Source of the DNA: Lachnospiraceae bacterium
Lineage (GTDB): Bacteria > Bacillota > Clostridia > Lachnospirales > Lachnospiraceae
Length of the DNA stretch: 64,000 bases
Assembly: GCA_025758065.1 (NCBI GenBank)
Contig: CP107199.1
Span: forward strand, 372,001-436,000
Direction: 5' to 3'
Position 1 is the stretch's first letter; every line of letters starts with the position of its first letter. Both the position numbers and the translations under genes were made by a program. The notes under the pieces were generated by a model. The model searched no databases. It saw only the letters and a program-made list of their open reading frames with translations, and had not been told where the DNA came from. Positions 1-8,273 of the stretch are shown piece by piece.

Positions 1-235
1 TTTCCGCCAATTCATGGCTTCTGAACAATTCTGCTATTTCCTCCAGGGAAAAACCATAGTTCTGGTAATGTCTGGCCCTTAAAAGCATATGAAAATCCCA
101 TGTATTATAATATCTGTAGCCAGTTTCCGGATCCCGGACCGGACTGATAATGTTCCTGCTCTCATAATACCGAATCGCCTCTGACGAGATCCCCATCAGC
201 TTAGCCATAGTTCCAATACTATACTTCTGATACAT
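1..235 (-). CDS. MerR-family transcriptional regulator (N-terminal part)
   Basis: Reading leftward from an ATG at 235, the frame gives MYQKYSIGTMAKLMGISSEA, then IRYYESRNIIS and GYRYYN. This is the winged-helix DNA-binding domain of MerR-type regulators. The gene runs off the left edge, so about 78 residues are visible and the effector domain is missing. A GGGGGAAAG ribosome binding site lies just upstream of the start. It diverges from the S8 protease gene on the other strand; whether it regulates that gene is unknown. The ligand cannot be told from the DNA-binding part alone. Confidence 0.85.
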   Translation of the reverse strand, partial: MYQKYSIGTMAKLMGISSEAIRYYESRNIISPVRDPETGYRYYNTWDFHMLLRARHYQNYGFSLEEIAELFRSHELAE

Positions 236-401
236 CTTCTTTCCCCCTGATGACACTGCATTCTACTTATTAGTTATTAGACACAATTTTCACAGCTGTT
301 TACCTTCCAAACTCTCAAGCCCCTTGAAAGATTTTTAACAAGAATATAACAAGTATACCATATTTCTTCAGAAAAATGTCATACTTTCCTCACAGCTCAC
401 A

Positions 402-410
402 TGGTATAAT
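402..410 (+). promoter_or_regulatory. Extended -10 promoter for the S8 protease
   Basis: TGgTATAAT at 402-410 is an extended -10 element; the -35 region near 382-387 is weak. It would start a transcript at about 417, leaving a leader of roughly 215 nt before the protease start. That leader contains an imperfect hairpin and two copies of a structured repeat. Confidence 0.6.
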
Positions 411-423
411 GTAATGCGTCCAA

Positions 424-459
424 AAGAAAAACAAGCGACACCGCAGGTGGCATTTGTTT
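424..459 (+). promoter_or_regulatory. Imperfect hairpin in the protease leader
   Basis: AAAAACAA at the left end pairs with TTGTTTTT at the right end, and CACC-gca-GGTG forms the tip. It lies immediately after the predicted transcription start. It could be an attenuator or a 5' stabiliser; nothing more can be said from one copy. Confidence 0.4.
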
Positions 460-467
460 TTCTTGGA

Positions 468-606
468 CCATTAACGAACGAACCGCCTGCGATAGCAGGC
501 AACAGAGCGCGGCAGCGCGGGTTCGTGAGTGTCCCCGCTATCCTTACGAACCACCCTACGTCAGCAGGCAACAGAGCGCGGCAGCGCGGGTTCGTGAGTG
601 TCCCCG
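468..606 (+). repeat. Two tandem copies of a structured ~64 bp repeat
   Basis: A 44 bp unit at 494-537 recurs almost exactly at 563-606, a 69 bp period. Copy 1 (468-531) starts CCATTAACGAA. It folds as an outer stem CGAACC/GGTTCG around two hairpins, GCCTGC-gata-GCAGGC and GCGC-ggca-GCGC. In copy 2 the first hairpin is decayed. A third, diverged copy lies on the other strand at 47589-47651. Because 69 is divisible by three the repeat also reads in frame as a repeated peptide, but it overlaps the true gene start and has no ribosome binding site of its own. Confidence 0.75.
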
Positions 607-631
607 ACTATCCACGAAAGGAGTATCCTTC

Positions 632-1900
632 ATGAAACGACTACACGCAGGCATCATTTCCACCCTGCTTTCCCTTACAATGACACTGACCCCCTGTTCC
701 ATTTCAGCCTTAGCCGCCCAGGAAAACAGCAGGGATTTTTCCCTTTTCTTTAGCGGACCCGGTGTGCAAAACATTTCTTCCGGTGATGAATACAGCGAAT
801 ATCAGTGGGCCCTTCACAACACTGGCCGGCTGCGCCGCACAGAAAAAGTATTAAATATCAAAACATTGGATCACATTTATCTCCATTATGGCGAAAATGG
901 CATAGATGATATTGCCCTTCCTCCTTTAGGACCGGACAATTTCGAATCTATTAACACCGATGCAGTGGCAAATATTGATATCAACATTGAAGATGCCTGG
1001 AAAACATACAGCGAAATAGAAAACAAACGTACCGTTACCGTAGCTATCATCGATACCGGTATCGATACGACTCATTCAGACTTAAAAGATTCCATCTGGG
1101 TCAATGAAGATGAGATCCCCGGAGACGGCATTGACAATGACGGAAATGGCTATGTAGATGATGTGAATGGCTGGAATTTTGTTTCAAACAGCAATGAAAT
1201 CTGCACAGGGGAAGAAGACAGCCACGGAACCCATGGTGCCGGTACTATTGCCGCCGCCTGGAACAATGGCGGCATCGCAGGCATTACAGACAACACCCAC
1301 GTAAAGCTTATGGTATTAAAAGCCTTAGGCGGCTCTGACGGCAAAGGTTCCCCTGAAAGCGTCATCGAAGCCATGAAATATGCCGAAGCCAATGGTGCCG
1401 ATATCTGCAACTTAAGCTTCGGTTCCGGTAATTGCACTCCCGAATTTGAAGCAGCCATCCGTGATTCCAAAATGCTCTTTGTAGTAGCTGCCGGAAACGG
1501 TAATCAGTACCAGGTAGGTTATGACATTGATAAATCTCCTGTATACCCGGCAAGTCTCCCTTATGACAATGTGATCACTGTAGGAAACCTGCTTTTCAAC
1601 GGCCGCTTAGATGACAGCTCCAACTATGGCGCTGTTTCCGTAGACCTGGCAGCTCCCGGAACCTATATTTTAAGCACCATTCCCGGTGATTCTTACGCCT
1701 ATATGAGCGGAACCTCCATGGCAGCTCCTATGGTAACAGGTGCTGCCGCCCTGATCTACTCTGCAAGAACTGACTTAAGCCTTCAGGACATAAAAACAGC
1801 TATTTTATCAACTGTACATAAACTGGCCCCATTAAAGGGCAAAACAGCAACAGGCGGCATGCTGGATGTATCTGCAGCTATAAAATGGACAAAGAATTAA
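632..1900 (+). CDS. Secreted subtilisin-like serine protease (peptidase S8)
   Basis: This is a 422-residue exported protease. Residues 1-29 form a signal peptide ending near ALAA. The catalytic triad of the S8 family is complete: Asp141 in AIIDTGID, His198 in SHGTHGAG and Ser362 in SGTSMAAPM, with the oxyanion Asn289 in AAGNGN. The acidic stretch around 164-178 (GDGIDNDGNGYVDD) resembles calcium-binding loops seen in related proteases. A short propeptide-like region lies between the signal peptide and the catalytic domain, which begins near residue 110. A GAAAGGAG ribosome binding site precedes the start. The 3' end overlaps the convergent ROK kinase gene by 23 bp. Substrate is unknown; the protein would act outside the cell. 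Confidence 0.93.
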   Translation: MKRLHAGIISTLLSLTMTLTPCSISALAAQENSRDFSLFFSGPGVQNISSGDEYSEYQWALHNTGRLRRTEKVLNIKTLDHIYLHYGENGIDDIALPPLGPDNFESINTDAVANIDINIEDAWKTYSEIENKRTVTVAIIDTGIDTTHSDLKDSIWVNEDEIPGDGIDNDGNGYVDDVNGWNFVSNSNEICTGEEDSHGTHGAGTIAAAWNNGGIAGITDNTHVKLMVLKALGGSDGKGSPESVIEAMKYAEANGADICNLSFGSGNCTPEFEAAIRDSKMLFVVAAGNGNQYQVGYDIDKSPVYPASLPYDNVITVGNLLFNGRLDDSSNYGAVSVDLAAPGTYILSTIPGDSYAYMSGTSMAAPMVTGAAALIYSARTDLSLQDIKTAILSTVHKLAPLKGKTATGGMLDVSAAIKWTKN

Positions 1901-2810
1901 CTGCCGCAACTACAGCCGCATAATCCCCGATCCGCTCTCCTAAAGCCGCCGGTACGATCTCACAGGCCGCCCGGTTCATGGGGAGCGCTTCTTTTTCCAG
2001 TTCCTCATACATGGTCTTATCTAAAAGATGGTGACTCCTGGCATAAACAGAACCTGCCACGATCTTTTCCGGATTTAAAAGGTCTATAAGGATAGCCAGA
2101 CCTCTTCCAAAAACAGCTCCGCATCTGGCATACACTGCTAAAGCTCTCTCATCTCCGGCCTCAGCCCGTTCTGCCAGCTCCTTTGCACTCCCTTCTGTGC
2201 CAAAATATCCGGCAAGCCTGCTGATACCTCCTCCAGAGCAGAAACCTTCCAGGCTTCCTGCTTTTCCATATCCTTCCGGTCCTTCAGGTTCCATACGTAT
2301 GTGACCTGCTTCCCCAGCCATGCCGGTACTTCCCCGGTATAACTGTCCATTAAGGATAAGACCGGAACCAAGACCTGTGCCAAAAGTAAGAAAGAGCATA
2401 TTCTGACAGCCTTTTCCGGCCCCGAACTTCCATTCTGCCAAAGCTCCTGCATCTGCATCATTTTCCATTTTCACAGGGATTCCCAGCTTCTCCTCAAGAT
2501 ATTCCACTACAGGCACCTGAGCCCAGCCCTGAAGGTTCGGCGGCGATAATATCCACTTCCTGTCGGGACTTAAAGGACCGCCACAGGAAATTCCCCCACA
2601 GATAACACAATTTTCACCCTCAGTCCCTGTTGTCAGCCCATATTTCTTTGCTATCATCAAAGCATTTTCAGATAATTCATCAAGGACCTTTTTCCAATCT
2701 CCCAGTGTTTTCATCTCATACCGCTCCAGAAAATCTACCTGGTCTCCTTCCACCTTCGCCAGGATCACTGCACATTTTGTGCCTCCAATATCAAATCCAT
2801 ACAGATACAT
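1878..2810 (-). CDS. ROK-family sugar kinase
   Basis: This is a 310-residue ROK kinase that would phosphorylate a hexose in the cytoplasm with ATP. The N-terminal phosphate-binding loop FDIGGTK and the second glycine-rich loop FGTGLGSGLI are clear, as is the GEAGHI catalytic-site region. The cysteine-rich zinc motif usual in ROK proteins is replaced by a stretch with a single cysteine (GSLEGFCSGGG), so the structural zinc site appears lost. The start at 2810 was chosen over an upstream ATG at 2891 because AAGGGAG precedes it and the family motif begins immediately. It lies downstream of the sugar ABC operon but behind a terminator. It may phosphorylate the sugar that operon imports. Specificity cannot be read from sequence. 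Confidence 0.88.
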   Translation of the reverse strand: MYLYGFDIGGTKCAVILAKVEGDQVDFLERYEMKTLGDWKKVLDELSENALMIAKKYGLTTGTEGENCVICGGISCGGPLSPDRKWILSPPNLQGWAQVPVVEYLEEKLGIPVKMENDADAGALAEWKFGAGKGCQNMLFLTFGTGLGSGLILNGQLYRGSTGMAGEAGHIRMEPEGPEGYGKAGSLEGFCSGGGISRLAGYFGTEGSAKELAERAEAGDERALAVYARCGAVFGRGLAILIDLLNPEKIVAGSVYARSHHLLDKTMYEELEKEALPMNRAACEIVPAALGERIGDYAAVVAAVNSLSIL

Positions 2811-2832
2811 ACAGTCTCTCCCTTCTTCTAAG

Positions 2833-2995
2833 ATGTACTCTCGGAGTCTTTCCTGCACTTGCCTTTGCGGCCGATTTTCCGCCAGTTGCACCCGAATTTC
2901 AGAGGCGGACGCAACGCCAACGCCTCAGAAATTTGGGCACAACTGACAAAAAATCTTCTCGCAAAATCAAGTACAAAAAGATTCCGAGAGTACAT
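2833..2995. repeat. 163 bp near-perfect palindromic element (family B, long form)
   Basis: The ends ATGTACTCTCGGAGTCTTT and its inverse AAAGATTCCGAGAGTACAT are 18/19 complementary, and pairing continues inward with small bulges to a centre near 2915 (GAGGCG ... CGCCTC). The whole segment could fold as one hairpin. A shorter relative with the same ends lies at 59192-59304. It occupies the gap between the ROK kinase start and the ABC operon terminator and codes for nothing convincing. Confidence 0.8.
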
Positions 2996-3015
2996 TATGT
3001 GCAGCAATGAAAACA

Positions 3016-3052
3016 GCTCCGGCAGGCTGACATACCTGCCGGAGCATATTTT
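3016..3052 (-). terminator. Terminator of the sugar operon
   Basis: GCTCCGGCAGG at 3016-3026 pairs perfectly with CCTGCCGGAGC at 3035-3045 around an 8 nt loop. T-rich sequence follows on both strands, so it may act in both directions. It lies about 35 bp past the stop of the binding-protein gene. Confidence 0.8.
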
Positions 3053-3080
3053 TCTCACTTTGTTTCTTTAAACAGCCTGA

Positions 3081-4154
3081 TTATTTAACTGCATCTAAAT
3101 TTAAGATAGAAACGCCAGTATCAATATATTCAGGAGCTACTTTTCCATCATTAATAGCGGTGATTGCTGCATACATGCCTTCATAACCCATAACATCAGG
3201 ATTCTGAGCCATTGTACAGATCAGGGCACCATCTTTGATCAGCTGGATAACCGCATCAGACTTATCCATACCTGCTGCTACGATGTTATTTCCATCTTCT
3301 GCAACTGCATTACCAACACCAACGCAGGAGCCTTCATTTGCACCAAACAGTGCTACACAACCCTGGGAAATAAAGTTAGCTGCTGCATCTTTAGATTTTG
3401 CTGCATCGCCATCTGCATACTGTGTTTCAAGGATCTCAAAAGCGGTTCCTTCAAATGCGGAACGGAAGCCTTCGTCACGGTCTACAGTAGAAGTGGTTGC
3501 TGCGTTTACAGAAACGATACCGATCTTGCCTTCTTTAACTCCCTTAGCTTCCAGAGCTGCCAGAACCTGCTCACCAGCAGTCTTTCCTGCTGCACGGTTG
3601 TCAGTTCCTAACTTCTGTACACAAGGATAATTTGCAAAAGAGTCAACCTGAACGATCTTAACACCAGCCTGATCTGCTTCTTCCAGAGCTGCTGTGATAG
3701 CGTCAGGACCATTTGCAGCTACCAGGATAGCGGTTGCGCCATCAGCTACTGCATTGTTTACACACTCGATCTGCTTTGCGTCATCTTTTACATCAGGAGC
3801 GATCCACTTATAATCACAGCCAAGCTCTTCTGCTGCCTTCTTGCAGCCCTTGTCCATGTTTACCCAGTGCTGATCCATAGAGTCAATGGTGATAAGAACT
3901 ACCTTCTGTCCTTTTCCATCTCCGGCCTTTGCAATGTCTCCTGTTTCCCCGGACAGCATATCATTGCCAGCAGCCTCTTCTTTCTTCTCTTCTGCTTTGG
4001 TTTCCTCAGCTTTGCTTTCTTCCTTCTTCTCCTCTGCAGTTGTTTCAGCTGTTGTAGCTGCTGCAGTTGTCTCCTTTGGAGCAGATGAGCAGCCTGCTAA
4101 TAATGCAGAACCAAGTGCTGCCGCCAGAATCATTGAAATCGCTTTTTTCCTCAT
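3081..4154 (-). CDS. Sugar ABC transporter substrate-binding lipoprotein
   Basis: This 357-residue protein has a lipoprotein signal with Cys22 in LLAGC. A low-complexity tether rich in Ala, Thr, Glu and Lys runs to about residue 62, followed by a periplasmic-binding-protein type 4 fold (ribose/galactose-binding class; KVVLITIDSMDQHWVNMD, later GANEGSCVGVGNAV). It would be anchored outside the membrane and deliver a sugar to the permease encoded upstream. It is the last gene of a leftward operon, with a strong terminator after it. The unusually long charged linker probably spaces the binding domain from the membrane. The sugar is not identifiable; neighbours suggest a hexose or small oligosaccharide. 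Confidence 0.92.
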   Translation of the reverse strand: MRKKAISMILAAALGSALLAGCSSAPKETTAAATTAETTAEEKKEESKAEETKAEEKKEEAAGNDMLSGETGDIAKAGDGKGQKVVLITIDSMDQHWVNMDKGCKKAAEELGCDYKWIAPDVKDDAKQIECVNNAVADGATAILVAANGPDAITAALEEADQAGVKIVQVDSFANYPCVQKLGTDNRAAGKTAGEQVLAALEAKGVKEGKIGIVSVNAATTSTVDRDEGFRSAFEGTAFEILETQYADGDAAKSKDAAANFISQGCVALFGANEGSCVGVGNAVAEDGNNIVAAGMDKSDAVIQLIKDGALICTMAQNPDVMGYEGMYAAITAINDGKVAPEYIDTGVSILNLDAVK

Positions 4155-4233
4155 AATACTATACCTTTCCTTTCTTTATTGTGAAAGCATTTTTATGCTT
4201 TACCTTCGTCTTTACCTTCATTTTACTTATTTT

Positions 4234-5250
4234 TTAGTTGTTTTTATGTTTTTTGCTCTTGCCTCTGCCGCTTCTTACGATTACATCCATAAGTACTGCA
4301 ACAACTACGATAATACCGATCACGATATTTCTGATAGCAACCGGTGCTCCTGCAAACTGAAGACCATTCTGTAAAACACCCCAGATACCGGAACCGATCA
4401 CAGTACCAAGTAAAATACCGGAACCACCTAATGTAGATACGCCGCCGATTACAGAAGCTGCTACTGCATACATTTCATAAGATGTACCAGCATCCATAGT
4501 ACCTGTACCAGTTGAAGCACAGGTGATCAGACCTGTTATGCAGGCACAGAAAGCAGCTACAATGTAAACATAGATAACTGTATTGTCTACATTAACACCG
4601 GAAAGTCTTGCTGCATCAATATTACTTCCTGTTGCGTAAATATGACGGCCGGTTCTGGTACAGCTCATTATGTAGTTAAAGATGAACCAGATCACCAGAG
4701 CGATCCAGAAAGCACTGAAGATACCTAATATCTTACCACTGTAGAAGAAGGTACGGAAACCTTTTGCAGCTTCACCAATGGAGTCTGTATTGTAATTACC
4801 ATTGACGATCTGTGCAATACCTCTTGCAATTGTCATTGTACCTAAGGTTGCGATGAAAGGTGGCAGCTTGCATTTTGATACCAGAATGCCATTTACATAA
4901 CCAACTAACAGGCACACAACCAATGTGATAACCATTGCAACCCATGGATTCATTCCATGACACATTAGGGTTGCTGAGATCATACAGCTCATACCTACTA
5001 CAGAACCAATAGAAAGATCGATATTTCCTGTGAATAATACATAGGACTGTCCTACACCGATCAGAAGTGTAGGTGCGATCTGGCGCAGCAGGTTCGCTGT
5101 ATTTCTGTAAGTAAAGAAATTAGGATTGATAAATCCAAACACCAGACATAAAACGATCAGACCTATTGTTACGGTTATAACCTGTCCCATTCCCCTCTGG
5201 GAAAGGAAACGCCCCAGTACACCGGGCTTTTTATCACTTGAACTACTCAT
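4234..5250 (-). CDS. Sugar ABC transporter permease (RbsC type)
   Basis: This 338-residue integral membrane protein belongs to the branched-chain/ribose permease family. It has many hydrophobic helices and conserved stretches such as QSYVLFTGNIDLSIGSVVG and the EAA-like GGVSTLGGSGILLG loop. ATG at 5250 was chosen over 5280 because AAGGAGGGACAAT precedes it at ideal spacing. It lies 36 bp after the RbsA-like ATPase gene and 79 bp before the binding protein gene, completing a three-part carbohydrate importer. Confidence 0.92.
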   Translation of the reverse strand: MSSSSDKKPGVLGRFLSQRGMGQVITVTIGLIVLCLVFGFINPNFFTYRNTANLLRQIAPTLLIGVGQSYVLFTGNIDLSIGSVVGMSCMISATLMCHGMNPWVAMVITLVVCLLVGYVNGILVSKCKLPPFIATLGTMTIARGIAQIVNGNYNTDSIGEAAKGFRTFFYSGKILGIFSAFWIALVIWFIFNYIMSCTRTGRHIYATGSNIDAARLSGVNVDNTVIYVYIVAAFCACITGLITCASTGTGTMDAGTSYEMYAVAASVIGGVSTLGGSGILLGTVIGSGIWGVLQNGLQFAGAPVAIRNIVIGIIVVVAVLMDVIVRSGRGKSKKHKNN

Positions 5251-5286
5251 ATTGTCCCTCCTTGATGAGATTAAATCCAAAATTCG

Positions 5287-6822
5287 TTATAACGCTGTTT
5301 TCTGTTCAAACTGCGTTGCCTTAGTTAAGATCATATCCTGGGTGGCCTCTTCTGCTGAAAGTTCTCCGGTAATACGGCCATCACACATAACAATAATGCG
5401 GTCACTCATTCCCATTACCTCTGGCATTTCAGAAGAAACAAACATAACACCAATGCCATTTTGCTTCAGCTGATTCATCAGGTTATAGATCTCTACCTTG
5501 GCAGCTACATCAATACCTCTGGTAGGCTCATCAAAGATAACAACTCTTGAATTTCTGGCCAGCCACTTGGCAACTACCACTTTCTGCTGATTTCCTCCTG
5601 AAAGGCTTCCTGCATCTACCTGTGCGTTAGGAAGCTTGATCTTCAGGGCTTTTACAGCATTATCAACCATTGCTTTTTCTTTTTTCCGGTTTACAGTCCC
5701 CACTGGACCTTCACAAAGTATATCCAGATTCGGAAGGGCAATATTATCTGCAATACTAAGTCTTGTACAGAGACCGTCTTTTTTTCTGTCCTCAGGTGCC
5801 AGTACCAGACCTGCTTTAATGGAATCTGCCGGACAGCTGATTTTTACCTCTTTTCCATCAATAAAGATCTCTCCGCTTTCTTTCAGATCAATACCGAAGA
5901 TCGCACGGGTTGTTTCTGTACGTCCTGCACCCATCAGTCCTGCAATTCCTACGATCTCACCTTCATATAATTCCAGATTAATGTCCCGGACCATTCTTCC
6001 TGCATTCAGATGCTTTACTTCCAGGATCTTTTTGCCTTTTTCACAGGACACTCTTGGGAATTTCTCCTTGATCTCATGTCCTACCATGTTGGCAATGATC
6101 TCATCCATCCTGTTAATATCATACGGCATCTGGGTAATGTATTTTCCATCGCGCATGATGATAACACGGTCTACAATGTGCTGCAGTTCCTCCAGACGGT
6201 GGGATATGTAGATAATACCGATACCCTCCGACTTTAACTGGTGGATGATCTTAAACAGCTCATCGATCTCCTTAGATGTAAGTGCTGAAGTAGGTTCATC
6301 CATGATCAATACTTTGGCATTCTGTGAAAGTGCCTTTGCGATCTCCACCATCTGCTGTTTGGATACAGCCAGTTCACTGACCTGTTCCCTTGGATCAATA
6401 TCAATATTTAACTTATGAAGGATCTCTTTTGTTTCCTGGTTCATACGTTCATTGTCCAGACGGCCATTTTTTATCAGTTCCCGTCCCAGGAAAATATTCT
6501 CCGCCACACTTAAATGAGTACACATATTTAATTCCTGATGGATAATGGACACACCGGCATTTTTTGCCTTATTTGCATCCCACTCACCGATCTTGTTCCC
6601 AAACAGGATGATCTCTCCATCATCTCTCTGATAAACACCTGAAAGGATCTTCATCAGTGTTGACTTACCTGCACCGTTTTCCCCCAACAGTGCCAGCACC
6701 TCTCCAGCATACAGGTCCAGTTTTACATTATCCAAGGCCTTTACACCGGGAAACTCTTTCATAATGCCTGTCATTCGGACCAGTTCTTTCCCCACAGGCA
6801 CCTCTGCCTTCTTTTCTCCCAT
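5287..6822 (-). CDS. Sugar ABC transporter ATP-binding protein (RbsA type, active)
   Basis: This is a 511-residue double-ATPase subunit of the ribose/xylose/galactose class. The first half has an intact Walker A (GENGAGKST) and Walker B (VLIMDEPTSAL), with signature-like VSKQQMVEIAKAL and a switch histidine in YISHRLEEL. The second half has the usual degenerate P-loop (GLMGAGRTE), an intact signature LSGGNQQKV and Walker B VVIFDEPTRGID. It would energise sugar import through the permease encoded just downstream. GAAAGGAAG precedes the ATG. Its closest relative in this window is the motif-less protein at 8274-9722, with which it aligns along its whole length. Confidence 0.94.
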   Translation of the reverse strand: MGEKKAEVPVGKELVRMTGIMKEFPGVKALDNVKLDLYAGEVLALLGENGAGKSTLMKILSGVYQRDDGEIILFGNKIGEWDANKAKNAGVSIIHQELNMCTHLSVAENIFLGRELIKNGRLDNERMNQETKEILHKLNIDIDPREQVSELAVSKQQMVEIAKALSQNAKVLIMDEPTSALTSKEIDELFKIIHQLKSEGIGIIYISHRLEELQHIVDRVIIMRDGKYITQMPYDINRMDEIIANMVGHEIKEKFPRVSCEKGKKILEVKHLNAGRMVRDINLELYEGEIVGIAGLMGAGRTETTRAIFGIDLKESGEIFIDGKEVKISCPADSIKAGLVLAPEDRKKDGLCTRLSIADNIALPNLDILCEGPVGTVNRKKEKAMVDNAVKALKIKLPNAQVDAGSLSGGNQQKVVVAKWLARNSRVVIFDEPTRGIDVAAKVEIYNLMNQLKQNGIGVMFVSSEMPEVMGMSDRIIVMCDGRITGELSAEEATQDMILTKATQFEQKTAL

Positions 6823-6862
6823 ATTTGCTTCCTTTCAAAGATGCTTTGCGACTGCGCTGACA

Positions 6863-8164
6863 TTATTCCGTCAGTGATTCGATCCTCAGACAGCACTCCA
6901 TCATAGCACGGTCTGTATGATAAATACATTTCCACTGATTTCCGGTATCATCGATCACCGGTGTTCCATCTGCTAAAAGCAACTGTCTGGACTCTCCAAC
7001 CTCCGGATTATAGAAATATTTCTTATCAAATTCCCATAACTTTATGAAGGTATCCAGATATCTCTCATCCTCAGTAGCCTGATAAGAATCAAGGAAACCT
7101 GTCAGTGACTCAAAGTTCTGCCACCATTCTTTATCTGTTACAACAATACGGCCATCGTGCATTCCATCTCTGTAAATACCGCCGTGGATATTGTCCCAGC
7201 CATTTGCCAGTGTGTAATCTGCAAATTTTCTGGTAAATTCTCTGGCAGGCGGAAGTCCCAGCACTTCATATGCACGGTTCAACAGCCAGATCAGTTCAAT
7301 ATTGTGTCCATAAGAAGTAGTATCTAATGGATTTTTGTTAGCACTTTCCGGATCTCTGTCATAATTCCAGGTTCTGCGAATGGAAATAGCCGGCTTTGGT
7401 GTAAAATCAATACTAAACTGATTTCTTCCACACCAGAAATCATAATCAACCATGTGTTTTAACACAATATCAATGATTTCCTGAAGAGCTCTCTTATGTA
7501 CTTCCTTGTGGGTTGCCTCATAAAGAGTTGTATATGCTTCCATGGTGTGCATGTGGATATCCAGGGATTTCAGGTCTCCTCCATAAACTCCGGCACTTTC
7601 CAGTGTCCAGTCCTCTTTGAAGTTCTCAAAATAGCCGCCGTAGAAAGTGTCTGCTGCATATTTTTTCAGAGCATCAAAGGTTTTTTCCGCATATTCGATA
7701 CCTCGCTCATCACCGGTAGCCATATAATATTCAGCTAACGCATAGATTGCAAAGGTCTGTCCGTAAACCAGTTTCCCATTATCCAGGACATTTCCCTTCC
7801 GGTCTGTTACCCATGCCCAGCCGGTGTTCTTCTTATCCCAGAATTTATCAATGAAGAAATCTACACCCTGTTTTGCTGCTTCTTTGCATTTTTCTTCCCA
7901 GCCATAACGTTTTGCCAGGCCATTGCGAAGAAGTGCCGAAAATCCCCAGATCATACGTGTCTGGGTTACGATCATTTTATCCTCAGGAGTTAATACTGCC
8001 AATTCCTTCATCAGCTTTCCTTTGGAATCAAAGCATACCAGATAACCGCCGTATTCTTTATCGATTCCATTTTCAAGCCAAAATGGAACGCTTTCCTTCA
8101 TAAAGCCTTCCATCTCTTTTTTTACTGTAAGGAGTTTTTCTCTCATTAACTGTTCCATTATCAT
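6863..8164 (-). CDS. AGE-family sugar 2-epimerase/isomerase (cellobiose 2-epimerase-like)
   Basis: This 433-residue protein of the N-acylglucosamine 2-epimerase superfamily has an (alpha/alpha)6 barrel. Family motifs include LDIHMHTMEAYTTLYEAT, TTSYGHNIELIWLLNRA and EWWQNFESLTGFLD, which carry the conserved catalytic histidines and glutamates. Members interconvert glucose/mannose-type residues at C2, either on free sugars or at the reducing end of disaccharides. The YGHNIE..WLL pattern resembles cellobiose/mannobiose 2-epimerases, but mannose isomerase activity is also possible. It is encoded between the sensing genes and the sugar importer, so it likely acts on the imported sugar. A second ATG at 8158 has better spacing from GGAGGGG and may be the true start. 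Confidence 0.85.
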   Translation of the reverse strand: MIMEQLMREKLLTVKKEMEGFMKESVPFWLENGIDKEYGGYLVCFDSKGKLMKELAVLTPEDKMIVTQTRMIWGFSALLRNGLAKRYGWEEKCKEAAKQGVDFFIDKFWDKKNTGWAWVTDRKGNVLDNGKLVYGQTFAIYALAEYYMATGDERGIEYAEKTFDALKKYAADTFYGGYFENFKEDWTLESAGVYGGDLKSLDIHMHTMEAYTTLYEATHKEVHKRALQEIIDIVLKHMVDYDFWCGRNQFSIDFTPKPAISIRRTWNYDRDPESANKNPLDTTSYGHNIELIWLLNRAYEVLGLPPAREFTRKFADYTLANGWDNIHGGIYRDGMHDGRIVVTDKEWWQNFESLTGFLDSYQATEDERYLDTFIKLWEFDKKYFYNPEVGESRQLLLADGTPVIDDTGNQWKCIYHTDRAMMECCLRIESLTE

Positions 8165-8273
8165 TTACCCCTCCTGTTCTTTTATTAAGAAAATTATAAC
8201 AGAACAGGAGGAATTAACAAGGGGACACTTTTTAGAATAGGGTAGACATTTTTCAGAATAATGCAGACATCTA

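Noticed and set aside
494..606. Possible CRISPR-like repeats
   Set aside because: Only two copies, with internal hairpins rather than spacers, and a third diverged copy far away; no cas genes in the window.
414..635. Open frame of 73 codons with an in-frame repeated peptide upstream of the S8 protease
   Set aside because: It has no ribosome binding site, overlaps the protease start, and its coding pattern is just the 69 bp structured repeat, whose length happens to be divisible by three.
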